Below are positions 24,400 to 36,168 of a stretch of 64,000 nt of DNA, in pieces. The first letter of the stretch is position 1. Each line of letters starts with the position of its first letter. The position numbers were made by a program, and so were the translations under genes. The DNA comes from Epiperipatus broadwayi. Taxonomy: Eukaryota; Onychophora; Udeonychophora; Euonychophora; Peripatidae. Under the pieces are notes generated by a model. It saw only the letters and a program-made list of their open reading frames with translations, did not search any database and was not told the DNA's origin. The stretch is from contig JAQFVV010006197.1 of the NCBI GenBank assembly GCA_028023455.1, forward strand, positions 20,395,254-20,459,253, in the 5' to 3' direction.

Positions 24400-26400
24400 A
24401 AATAATGAAAAATAATAATTATAATTATGTTTAACAGAAATGTGATTAAGCAAATTCATTGTTAAAGATAGTGTGGGAAAATAACCAATGAAAAGCTCTC
24501 AACAATTGCTTTAAATATATAATGTCATCATACTAATAACAATAATATATATATATAGAACAAATGGAAAAAGTTATCTATTCAGCATATTCTCTAATTC
24601 GATGCAATTAGAGTGTAAATGCTAACATTCACATTTAACATCACTATTATGCAAAAAAAAAAAAAAAAAAGGCTGAAATAAATCAAATTCGATCAAATTA
24701 TAACAATAAATATAATATTTAGGATGAAGTGTATAATTTGATTTCAAAATAGCAAATTCCATTGGAAACTTATCTCAGTACCCTGTATTTAAGTTTATCT
24801 GTTTAATTTTGGTAGCAAAAGTAGTTTATCAAAATCAAAATTTTGAACAGTCTCTTTTATGGAATTTTACATAACCCGTGTAGTTTAGTGTAAAATACAG
24901 ACCTTGGAGCAAAAGATTCACGAATCCCACCCAGTTCTATTACTTATAATCAAATTTCTTATGAACTTTTGAACAATAAAGTCATTTATTTATTTTTTAA
25001 ATACGGCTTATCATTGTTTCAAATGTAGTATCTAACGAGATAAGATAATTTAAATTTAAAAAAAAAAAAAACTTTAATGATTTTTATCATTTTCCATCAT
25101 CTACTCTTCTTTCCCAATATATTATATTTCATTAAAATACACATACATACCCAATGTTAATGAAAATGATATAGTTGAATAGAAAGTAAATTATTTCCTC
25201 AAATTACTTTTTTTAATTGTAAAAACTTTTTAAATTTTTTGATTACTTATAAGTTTTCTTTTGCTAATATTGTGAGAATAAGTTGCAGATTAAATACACT
25301 TTGACTCTCTATCTATTTCTTTCAAGCACACACAGATATAATCTGAACTTGAATCTTTCATTAGGTATGTATAATAAAAAATAGAGAAAATTTCCAATAT
25401 TTCGATCAGAAAGGCTAAGCTACTAAAAACAGATTTTTTTTTTTTTTTGAAAATGTAGGAAGAGGTTGGAGCTTGAAAGCTTTTCTAGTGTTTTAGAAAA
25501 CTCTGAGGAAATGAAGCTCAGATCGAATTTTTGAATATGTTCACACTTTCGTAGATTTAACTTTATAAAGTTGAAAATTTTAAAAAAAATTGAATTTAAA
25601 TTTGGTATTTTATACATGTGTGTGAATATAAGTGTGTGTAAAAACAGACATCCATCCGACAGTGAATACTTCTTCAGCATTTAATAACTAGTGTTGAAAA
25701 ATAAAAGAGTACACTCTGCTCACAGGTGAATGATCAACAATAGACACTCATTTATTTGACCAAAATTGTAAGAGTAATTATACTGATTATGATTTAGTTA
25801 CCAAATAAAATTCTGAGATTGTTTTCATCTCTTTGTAAATTGCAACCATAGTATTACTGACTTGAACACAAATCAAGAGAAAAATAGTAATTTTCAAACA
25901 TTACATTCCAAGATCTTTTAATAGTTATATATATATAATCAAGATTTCTTTTGTCATTAATCTAGAGTACAGGACGGATAAATAAATAATAATAAAAATC
26001 CTAATAATCTAAGAATGTTCAATAAAGACTAGGACCAGTAAATATTAAATCTTTGTCTAATAAAGTCAGATATTCTACGGTAATATCGCCATACAAACTC
26101 AAATATATATTATTATTCTAATTATTTATTTTTAAAGCGCTTTTCGAAGGAGCTATGCCTTCATTCTCAAAGCTATAGATAGATAGCAATGTTCAATTTA
26201 TTTACAATAACAGATATAAATCTTTGAAAAGATACACTAAAATCCACAAATATTAAATAAAATTATATATATCGTACTTGAACAAAATCAAATAAGCCAA
26301 ATATACAAAAGCTATAGAATTTCTCTAAAATATTGTGATTTTATCAAACAGTTAACATAAAAATGCGACAAAGGAAATAACAAGTTTACACTAAAATAGC
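24400..26400. other. AT-rich spacer
   Basis: No gene recognised. A plus-strand phrase near 24880-24950 (ccgtgtagtttagtg ... gattcacgaatcccaccc) resembles decayed SINE boxes but lacks a partner copy. The minus-strand frame at 25423-25680 is low in complexity. Confidence 0.4.
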
Positions 26401-26409
26401 ATTAATAAA

Positions 26410-26620
26410 GCCCTGTATGATTAAATGCTGTGATTGAGAGATTCTAAAGTTCAAGGTTCATGGATCACAACTTCAGTCTGTCATTTTTCATACTTCTTAC
26501 AAACTCTGAGCAAAAAACCATTGAGTTATTTTTTAGTGTGTGTGTTTTTTTTAGAAATAATAATCTAATGGTTAATTATTAAGCAGATCAGGTGATATTT
26601 AAATTTCAAATAACATGCTG
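26410..26620 (-). repeat. Possible old tRNA-like SINE remnants
   Basis: 'aatggttaattattaagcag' and 'atcaggtgatatttaaattt' near 26568-26605 match the leader of the repeat at 27340-27380 (atggttaattgttcag, cgtgtgatatttgaac). The copy is very degenerate. Confidence 0.35.
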
Positions 26621-27206
26621 AGTATATCGGTACCATTCATCAATCAAAGAGAAAAATTTTGTTTTTAGTGTATTTTGAAAAACAATCTAGAAATCTTGAG
26701 CACTTCAATCTGCACTAAAACTACAGATCATGACAATTATAAAAAAAAAGTTATTGGGGGGGGGGGTACAAGATTTAATATGTATAAACAATAGATAAAA
26801 ATATATGATATACTAGGATTTTAAAATCATCTATATTTACGAAGAATCATTTAGGGAAAAGATTGCAATATTTTAAAAAATATTCAAATTTTAATATTGA
26901 AAATAAATTAGATTTTAAAACAGAAATTCTGATAATGAAATTCAGTTAACTTATGATTGATTTGGATAACTTCCACAATTTTTACAAAGGCAGAGATTCT
27001 TATTTTCCAGATATGAAGACCTGTCAAGGTCTCAGTTACATAATATCTAAATGATTAATTATCAGTATTTAATCATCCTATTTTCAAATAGACTTGACAA
27101 AAATATAGCTAAAACTTAATAATATTGTTAGGTTAATTTTTGAATTTATGACAGTAAATATAAGTTCAGGCACATTCATTTGCAAAACATTGTAAAAAAA
27201 TTTCAA

Positions 27207-27322
27207 ATGGCTAGTAGCTCTGTAGGTCATTTGATGCTTTAGCATCAGAAGTATAAGGTTGTGCCTTGATCCAGGAACTTTTAGTTTATGCGTCAGTCAC
27301 TTTATCACTGTGCTAAATCACA
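27207..27322 (-). repeat. Old tRNA-like SINE, copy 1
   Basis: Contains, in order, gtcatttgatgctttagcat, cagaagtataaggttg, ttgatccaggaacttttag and cactttatcactgtgctaaa. Read on the minus strand this gives a tRNA-like head (tttagcacagtg...) followed by a decayed box B (ctggatcaa). The same order appears at 27335-27450, 45375-45450 and 52850-52970. This family is more diverged than the SINE at 18.1 kb. Confidence 0.55.
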
Positions 27323-27334
27323 AAAGCAAACAAT

Positions 27335-27450
27335 CAAATGGTTAATTGTTCAGAAACTCGTGTGATATTTGAACACTAGTAATGAAGATAGAACTTTGAA
27401 ATAAAAACCTTTAGCACTTGAATTCATCACTCTACAGCTGTGTTAAACTA
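27335..27450 (-). repeat. Old tRNA-like SINE, copy 2
   Basis: Shares gtgatatttgaacac, aacctttagcacttgaattc and catcactctacagctgtg then ttaaact with its neighbour at 27207-27322 and the copies at 45.4 and 52.9 kb. It stands in the same orientation directly after copy 1, giving a tandem pair. Confidence 0.55.
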
Positions 27451-28306
27451 AGAAATACATTCAAACATGGTTATTGAATGAACTCTTCACAATTCTTTAA
27501 CTAGATTTTTTTGTGTACTAAAAACAAAAAAAAGTTTTCAGTTTTATTTTCTAGGAACTGTAATTTGGAAAACTCAAATCAACATAGTAAGATATGATAT
27601 TGTGGTCCTTTATTATACATATCATCATATAGTAAAACATCACATTAGAGAAACTAAAAATTGTTCATAAAGCACAAAATTTTATTTCTTAACTGATCTA
27701 TAATTAGTTTAATTACTCATCAAATACTGATCAAATATTAAAGTATTTTGTCATTTTGGTGGAATATTTAGATTTTCTTAATATCTTAAGACTAATTGTG
27801 ATTGATATTCAGATAAATTGTCAACATGTCAATAACTAAACAAATTATTTGGGAGACAGCAAACATATGACACTCTTGTATCTATAAGAATTTTTATGAT
27901 CTGGTGGAAGCTCATTCACACAATTTCTAGAAACTGATATTGACATGAATCAAATTTGATGATTCTTACATGTAGCAAAGCATTTCCTTTTAGTTTAACC
28001 ACTGTGCCAAACTCTGTAAATTAAACTTTCAATAAATAAAATAAAACAGAAAGAATATGTATATGTATGTATATTATATATACAAGAAAATAAAGAGACT
28101 TCATATCAGATATCACTGAACTGTGTTTCATTTTCTATAAATTGCTGACATTTTATGAAATTGGAATTCTAAAAAAAGAAAATCCAATGAACTAATCAAA
28201 TATTAAGAAATTATTTTTTATTTTTATATTATTTCTAGCTAATTTAGGTGTTATTTTTAAGCCTGATTAAAAACTTAATATGTTTTGCAAAAACATACAT
28301 ATATAT

Positions 28307-28820
28307 TGAATTAAATATTTTCATGAATTGTTATTGTAATAAATAAAATAAGGAAATTATATCTATATAAGCAAATATAACTTTTGCTTTTTGTTGTTGC
28401 CATGAAATTATCAAGAACTACTAATTAAAAATCTCCCCGAAGCTAAATAAGTTTCTCCATTAATGTATAATAGCTTTTTTGTTGTTGTTTTTTTGTGAAG
28501 TAAAAGAATGTCCTCCTTTACTTCAAACCCAAGTTGTTAAATGAATTTATGATCAGATAGCTATGTTTTATAGGTGCGAGAATGTAAAAGAATAGAATAT
28601 TTCCTGACATTCTGCAAATAAACTTTTAAACTTCTTCAGAGAGTTGTATATGTTGAATTAAATATTTTCATGAATTAGTATTATAATAAAGAATAGAAAT
28701 AAGATTATATCCATGTAAACAAAGATAACTTTTGCCTTTTATTGTTGCCAAGAAACCACCAATTACTACTAATTGACAATATCCCTGAGGCAAAACAAGT
28801 TAACCTATAATAGCTTTTTG
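28307..28820. repeat. Direct duplication, two units about 350 bp apart
   Basis: 'ttgaattaaatattttcatg' through 'cttttgctttttgttgttgc', 'actactaatt' and 'aatagcttttt' (28307-28484) recurs at 28656-28820 with about 15-20 % difference. It is probably a tandem duplication of a 350-bp unit, of which only the first half is conserved. It ends in the (TA)n tract. Confidence 0.75.
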
Positions 28821-28823
28821 TTG

Positions 28824-28825
<2 letters not shown>

Positions 28826-28866
<41 letters not shown>
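28826..28866. repeat. (TA)n microsatellite
   Basis: Uninterrupted alternating TA for about 38 bases. Confidence 0.95.
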
Positions 28867-28868
<2 letters not shown>

Positions 28869-29334
28869 TTAAAAATATTAAATAGCTTTTAAAAATACTA
28901 TAAAGGGATTTCTCCAACAGCTTATCACAGATTAAGAGTGAAAGAGAAGACAGTAATCACCAACCAAATGCCAGATGATATTTCAGGTGTTTTCAATCCT
29001 TAATTTTCAGATCAATTTTGTACAGTTAGCTTGGCTAGCTATGGACTAGCTATCTGATAGAAAATCCAAAGAATGATAAAATTAATAGTTTATCCAGAGT
29101 GGATTTAATCTCAAATTATGACCATGATAGACAGATGTGATACTGTTACACTATGATGCTGTTCAAATCAGTTCTATAATAATCTCACCATTTGGCATTA
29201 CTTTAAGAGACCAAAGATTTACACTATTAACTATCCAAGTTATCATACATAATTATATATATATAATAGAAATTCATATGACATTACAATATTAATCAAC
29301 AATTTTTTTTATAAAATTCTTCTATGATTGTGGT

Positions 29335-30150
29335 TTCATCTACTATCAAATAAATCTTTTTCAAGTAAAATTCAACTAAGTATATTTATACATATATATA
29401 TACACACACACACAAAACAAAAAAGCAACTAAGTATATATATACACAAAACAAAAAAGCCTTCCCAATCATTCACTTCAAAAACCAATTTCATTTAAAAT
29501 CAAAGGGTGTCTTTGTGGTATTGGTAACCTGATTTAAAAAATTTTATCATCAAAGTTTCTTTTACTTTTTTAATTCACTTTCTCATAAAAAATAATCTCT
29601 GTATTGTCAAATAATATTTGATGACCTGTATTCAGTTCCTGAATATACTTATGATATCTATTTTAACTCTACTCTTATGAACATTTAGTCTTTCATTAAA
29701 ACTTATATTTACTCTGACCCATATATATTTTATAACAACTACAAGAAATCTTGTAAACTATCCCAAGAATAGATATGCAGTCAATTGACTGTTTGAACTA
29801 TTTAGTATTGAATTTAAATCCAGATCTTTCTTCCAGGCTACTTTCATACTGCTCAATAAAAAACTATTATCATAATGAATTTATTAATTTATGAACTGAA
29901 TATAGGGCATAAAATATTTGACAATGCAGAGGTTATTTTTTATGGAAAAAATGAATTGAAAAAAGCAGTAAAAGAAATTTTGATAATAAAATTTTTTGAA
30001 TCTGATATCATCAATTTCATTAAGACATCCTTTGATGTTAAAAGAAGTTAGTATTTGAAGTGAATAATGGCATGTTTATATTGTTTTTTATATATAGTAT
30101 GTTTAGTTGAATTTCACTTGTAAAGTTCTATTTATTAATAGATGAAACAA
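29335..30150. mobile_element. Large inverted repeat (foldback), about 800 bp
   Basis: Left arm (about 29355-29645) and right arm (about 29885-30135) mirror each other. caagtaaaattcaactaagt is matched by the complement of agttgaatttcacttg, and cattcacttcaaaaac by the complement of atttgaagtgaataatg. aaaaaattttatcatcaaag, cataaaaaataatctctg and cagttcctgaat are matched likewise. Arm similarity is about 80 %. A (CA)n/(TA)n tract has expanded in the left arm at 29386-29425. Neither arm gives a convincing protein. The centre is about 240 bp. Confidence 0.7.
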
Positions 30151-30159
30151 TGGTTCTGA

Positions 30160-31120
30160 AAGAATTTTAGTAAAAATTTTGTTTATTGGCTAGTATTAGA
30201 ATGTTATATGAATTTATCTTTTATTTATAATTATAAGTATATCATTAGGCAGTGTTTAATAATCACATATATGTATATATTATTTCAGCATCTTTTTTTC
30301 TTCACCACATCCCTGCTGCTATACTAAATAATAGATGTAGATGATAGTGCTTAATAATCACTATCCACTGCTGGCCTATCCAATATCTCTAGATTAGTTT
30401 CAAACTTATGGTTTTCACATCAGTGAGGAGTTTTGGATCTTGGACCAGTGACTGGATCTTTAGGATCTAGCATACCTATTCTCTGCTAGCCATCATTTAC
30501 CTTTATGTTTCACTACCAAGCTATTAGCCCAACTTGAAAAGCATATAAATGATTTCAACTAAGCCAATTTGCCTTATCTCAGGGGATAATAAATAAGGCA
30601 GTACTGGATAGGGATTTATTATGTACATCATCTACACATCTATTAGATACTAAAGCTTATAGTAAATGGCATAGATATGAAGAAAAAACAAAGCTACTAA
30701 CTAACATCGAGAAAACTGAAGTCATGTGAGTCAAATGATATTTTATTGATTTTAAATATTAATTTTTATAAAATATTTTATATACTATAATAAGATGACA
30801 TATGTATATGTAGATATAGAAACATAAGTTATGAGTCATATGCATTGTGACAAATATTTTACATTAAAATTTGCAAACTTTTCGAAGTTGCAATCAGAAT
30901 TTAATATTTTTCTTTCAGGCATTGTTGACTTCAGGTGAAAAACTAAAGAACATACTTCCACAAAAATATCTATTGATGTTGTTTCACATTCTACTTCAGC
31001 AGCTTTCTATATTATTCAACAATATTTGATAGATTTGTGACATAAACTTTATATCTGAAATGTTCCTGTTTAGTTTTAATGCTGCCTCACTATTCCAAAT
31101 AATTTTATTGGTAAATTGAT
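30160..31120. other. Spacer with a less AT-rich segment
   Basis: 30290-30730 is visibly richer in G+C than its surroundings (ccacatccctgctgctatac, ggatctttaggatctagcat), which suggests transposon-derived DNA. I find no repeat partner or family match in this window. Confidence 0.35.
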
Positions 31121-31129
31121 TCTCCTATT

Positions 31130-33600
31130 AGATTTGCATAAATAGTCTCTTTCATCACCAACCACTGGCAATCAACTGCTAAGTGAAAAATTTTCCAATC
31201 ACATCAGCAAATTTCTTTATTCCATCTACTCATATCACATGTACCTTTCTAGAGGTCTTTTACAAAACTCTTGGCATTTAGTTTAAAATTTCAATTATCC
31301 ATCTATCGTAATCTCTTTTAGAAGCATATCAGTTCCTACTCTATTTCAGTCTCTTCACTCATGCATTTCCCTTTTGATCCCTCATTATTTCAAAAATATA
31401 TATTTATACTTCACTATATGGTTTAAAACCTCTCAATATTGCTCTTTAATTAAGAGTTCAATTCTCAGATCAATGAATAATTACTGGTAAAACATATTTA
31501 TTAGAAATCCTTTTTATATAAATAAATTTCTTTTTTATATCAATTATTTCTGCCAAAAGAGCTCATTCAAGTTTAATTATATTAATTTAATGCATTATGT
31601 TTCCATTGTATTAATAATCAGGTGTGAATCATGGTTAACACTTTTAACTCATGACTATTTTCTCTTTTATTAAAAAGTCACTTTAGATTTTTCAGCATTT
31701 ATCTTTCACTGTACTTTTTTTTCTTACTTTCAAATCGTAGTCATTGTAATAATTTTGAAGGTTTTTAATATTATCTGTAAATACAACCACATCATTTACT
31801 AAATCTAAATGTCTTACAAAATCATTTATTTTTTACTCTTTTAGCTTCTCATTTTAAGCCATAAATATAAAATGACTTATTAAAATCCTTTGTAAATGTT
31901 AATTTTTTTAATGTTACTACAAATTCTAATCATTGCTACTGCATTCTGATAAATATTATTCAGAATTGGATAATATTCTGGATCCACATCTTGATGCTCC
32001 CAAACTTTAATCACCATAGAAATGTTTACAGAATTAAATATTTTTTCATAATCTATAAATCCAAAGCATAACAGCAACTCCTACTCATTGTCCTTTCTAT
32101 AGCTCAAGAAATTGTAGAAAGTTATACCTCTTTTAAATCAATTTTGTTGTTTTATGCCATTTCAATCATATGTTATCGTTTAGATGAATTGTAATGATCT
32201 TAATAAAATACTGTTATGACTACAGTTTCTAATACTTTCTATTTAAAAAAAAAAAAAATATTATTACTACATTTTTTTAATCTTCTGGTATATATTTATT
32301 ATTTAAATTTTTTGTATTAAACATTGCAAACAATTTCTCTGTTTCTTTATCTGCTTCTTTTAAATTATCTAATAATTCCATCATTTTTTAATCGCATGTC
32401 TCACACCTTCATTTAAAATACTAAGAATTTCAAAAGATATTATAATCATATTTTATAATTCAATATGCTCTGTATTAAATTACAAAATAATAAGAAAAGA
32501 AATAAAGTTTATAAAAGCATAATTTATCATTATTATAAAGTTTGTAAAATTATCCTACAGACTTTATAATGTTATTCCTCTTTTTAGTAATAGTGCTATA
32601 TTTTCTTATTGCTGAAATAATATTCTTCCTGATACAATGTTGTTTAATCTTGATACTTTTGTTCTATAGCTTTTTTTTTTTTATTATTTCACAATATTTC
32701 ATTTTGTCATAACCAATTGTTTTCTATATTATTTTGTAGAGTTCCAAATATTTTTAAATTGCTTCTTTCTTTTATTTATTGTCATGTTATCTCAAGATAT
32801 TTATTAAGGCTTTTTACATATTTTATATATCAGATCTTAATAGAATTATTAATGTCAATCAAGAATATTTTCATTCCCATGTTTCAATTGAATATTTGAC
32901 CAATTGCTTTTGTTTTTTGTATCAGCTATGTATGTGACAGTTCTTAATAGAATATGTTGCCTTCTTATTAATATCAATCAATTAAGAATATTTTTAGAGT
33001 CTATTAATATTTTAAAATGATTTGCAAGTTCTGGTTTAAATTTATTGGAGTATTTCTAAAGGTTAGAGATATCAGTTATTAATATTTACCTTTTTAATAG
33101 TTTCTATATCTCTAGCTTTCCATTAACATGTATCTTACATCTCATTAATTGAAAATCATTTCTGTAATTGAGAATATTAAGAACATTATAATCTTGAATT
33201 TCTTTTAGTCAAAATATGTAGTTTTAAAATTTTTCTTAAAGGATGGGAATTCGTAACATGGGTTTTCTTTTTCTTCAAATTTCATGTTTTTCAATTATTT
33301 TCCAATTCTAGCATTGAAGCCTTCCACAATTATTATAAAATGTTGTTTGGGCTAATTAGAAGCATTCAGTACATTTAGATAAAAATCCTCTATTTCTTTA
33401 TCACTAACAATAAAACATTGTTAGTAGACACACCAATATTATTTATTTTGATATCTTCAATCTGCATTCGGTTACCTTTCATTACTACTGCTTCATATGT
33501 TATTCATTTTCACAACTTTTATTCCATCTCACTCCACTCATGCTTTTAATATTTGTATTTTATAGCAAAATTCCTGTCCACTTCAAATCAATTTTTCTCT
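31130..33600 (-). pseudogene. RTE-like LINE relic (endonuclease to C terminus)
   Basis: Blocks read in order on the minus strand. About 33340-33300 gives VVEGFNARIGK (compare the endonuclease 'MGDFNAKxG'). The open segment 31880-32077 reads GFIDYEKIFNSVNISMVIKV followed by WEHQDVDPEYYPILNNIYQN, which is the RT block 'AFIDYEKAFDSV...LxxxGxxxxYixIxxxIY'. About 31230-31140 reads IKKFADVIGKFF, matching the RTE C-terminal 'RWxDDIKKxAG' block. Stops and frameshifts are frequent. A full RTE ORF is about 1000 residues, so most of the element's length is represented here, though decayed. The plus-strand frame inside it (32717-32899) is a shadow. Confidence 0.7.
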
Positions 33601-33792
33601 TCCTTTTTTTTTGTAACTTTACAGTCTATAATATCTCATTTATTATTATTCAAATATAAATATATTGTCTATATTAAATTAATGTAATTAGAAGAGACTT
33701 GAACTCAGACTTTCAAGCTCCTTACAGCTATGCACTCTATCTTATACAACTGATACACATATCTACATACATGTGAAAAAGATAAATGATCT

Positions 33793-33836
33793 TCAATATA
33801 TGTATTTCATGCTGAACCAGCACTCATCAGTTTGTC
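33793..33836 (-). ncRNA. Hammerhead ribozyme motif, intact core
   Basis: Minus strand: CUGAUGA (complement of 33824-33830), six-pair stem II GUGCUG-GUU-CAGCAU, GAAA (complement of 33805-33808), then UACAUAUA and UUGA. The universally conserved core is present. Stem I is weakened because CAAA faces UUGA. It may cleave poorly. Confidence 0.7.
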
Positions 33837-34090
33837 CAGATCACTATTTCTTCCCCACACACATATAAAATCAGTGCTCAGTTTATATTAAGATAGCAAA
33901 TCTTCAAACTTATGTGAGGGGTCAGAGTGACTTAACATCAACAAGGGCTTTGAGTGTTCCATCTTTGGATTTTCAATGAAGAGTTGGAGAGTGGAGAAGA
34001 CTGAAGCCTGTCCATTAAAGTTTGAAGATTTTCTATCTTAATATAAACTGAGCACTGATTATATACACATGTGCGGGAGATGGTGATCTG

Positions 34091-34136
34091 GACCAACTGA
34101 TGAGTGCTGGTTCAGCACGCAATATACATATTGGAG
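34091..34136 (+). ncRNA. Hammerhead ribozyme motif, mutated GAAA box
   Basis: GACCAA, CUGAUGA (34097-34103), six-pair stem II GUGCUG-GUU-CAGCAC, then GCAA (34119-34122) in place of GAAA, then UAUACAUA and UUGG. Stem I pairs as CCAA/UUGG. One core substitution predicts loss of activity. Confidence 0.65.
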
Positions 34137-34239
34137 ATCATTTATCTTTTTCACGTGTGGTCATGCGTATTGGTTGTATAAGATGGAGTTCATAGCTGTA
34201 GGGAGCTTGAAAGTCTGAAATCAAATATAATTCTTTTTT

Positions 34240-36000
34240 TCAAATTCACGTACTCTTTCTCCATTTAAAAGTAATATAGGGTTGTAAGTGGCTAAACAGA
34301 AAGTCATCATCAAAGGTCTGCTTAAATCTACCAATATATATAAATATCACTCCCAAAATTCAATCTTATGATTAGAATCATATTTATTCAAGATAGGCAT
34401 CACCTTTCAATTTTTGCACAATTTAAAATTTTACGTACAAAACATTAAAATGAATTTAAATAATTTAGAAAAATATTGTTATAAAAAATATAAAGTTCAT
34501 TTTTGAAACAATTTGTTAAATCATTATAAAGTAACATAACAACACATTTTAATCACCCACTTAAAATATGCAAATAAAGCTACCAATTAGATACAGCGGA
34601 AACGATGAAGTCGATTAGAATCGCTTATGCATGTTAGTAATATTTGTTTACTTGAGTATCTAGCTAAATATTAAATTTATTTACACATATATATAAACAG
34701 CTGCCTGAGACTTAATTTCTTCAAATCTATTTAAAAAAATTAAAACTACAAAATATTTAGCATAGAATTGTAAAAAGATAGCAATCTGTGTATTCATGGT
34801 TTTTTTAAAAAATTCAATCGAGTTATATATATTATCGTTCCACATCAACATGAAATCTAGACTATCAAATAATTTTTTTCCGCGAGGAAAATTATTCTGA
34901 AGTAAGTAATGAAGCTTGCTTATAACTTTTAGTCGAGTTTAAAATAGTGTTTGTTCTCAAAGCAAAAAAAAAATTTTTTAAACATTTATAACTATATGAA
35001 AGATAAACAAACCTCCACACCAGCGCCGATTATAAAATTGTAAGGATATTCTCGATCCAGCTACAAGATAAAATCTCTAAGGAAATAAGAGCGACCGTCT
35101 TATTTCCGAACTCACGTGATAATTTATAGAGTATTAAAAGGTTTATATGAAAGGGGTTGGGAAAAAAGGACTAGAGGCAAGAAGAAAAAATCAATTTGTT
35201 TTATTAAGCATGAATTATTATGCAATCAAATTCTTTTGTATATTAAAAATGATCGGTATTTCATAAATTACAAACTACAAAAAAGGAGTATTGACTTTAT
35301 TATGTATAATATTTCCTTTATTTGCTGTTACACACAATGAGCGTATATACATATTCGTTATATAACAGAAAGTATTATGGTTATGTGTGGTTATATATAT
35401 ATATACAAATATTTATATGAAAGATGATCCATGGTATTCTCTTGATCTCAATTGCAAGGTGAAATCTGCAAAGCTCATGCATGGGGTTGATCAGCCTATT
35501 CATCTTCACTTACCATATGGATATTTATAACAATAGCATGTCAAGAATAGATTTTAAAAACAGGCCATGCTCAGTTCCTTTAAAACCTCAGGAAAAAATT
35601 AGTAAATAAAATTAAATCATAAAACTTGGAAGCAGCCTAATGAAAAAAGTCAAGGTCCTTAAAAAGAAAGTTTTAAGAAAATTTTTTTGACCGTACTTTA
35701 TTTATGGATTTGAAACAAAAGAGTAAGATAGAGATTTCAAGCCACCTAGAAAATTATAGAAAAATTGAATGCTCAAACATTTACAAAAAGAAAAAAAGAT
35801 GACAAGTGATGTTAAGAGACACAGAGAAAGATGATGTGAGATGGATGTCATAACAAAGTTTTCTGTAGCAATGTGGAGAAATCTTTGAGATATGGAGGAT
35901 AAAAAAAATGCTGAAAATGATAACATATTTGGAAAAAAAAACAAAAAAAAAAACAATAAATATGTAATCCATATGTCTAGCTTCTACTTTAAAATAACTC
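34240..36000. other. AT-rich spacer
   Basis: No supported gene. 34995-35115 is a short section with more G+C (ccacaccagcgccgattat, agagcgaccgtcttatttcc) of unknown origin. The plus-strand frame at 35116-35340 and the overlapping minus frames at 35702-35972 are low in complexity and show no family resemblance. Confidence 0.4.
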
Positions 36001-36168
36001 AGAAAGGGTCATGTCTTGATACTGGCTTTATCTTGACAGATACGAGCGGCAATTTTTTCAAGAATTACTCGACTCCGTTTCATTACCAATAATCCAATGG
36101 TTTCAATTTTACAAAAAAGTTTAATGTACATAAACAATTATTCTGGCAATACATATACATATAATTGT

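Larger units (their letters stand above)
33680..34230. mobile_element. Hammerhead foldback family B, copy 2 (both arms)
   Basis: Left arm 33680-33915 and right arm 33995-34226 are inverted repeats. gactttcaagctccttacag mirrors the complement of gtagggagcttgaaagtc, aaaaagataaatgatctt mirrors gatcatttatctttttc, and aatcagtgctcagtttat mirrors ataaactgagcactgatt. The centre (about 33915-33995) contains gctttgagtgttccatcttt and gaagagttggagagtgga. Both arms carry a hammerhead motif. No clear target duplication was found for this copy. Confidence 0.88.
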
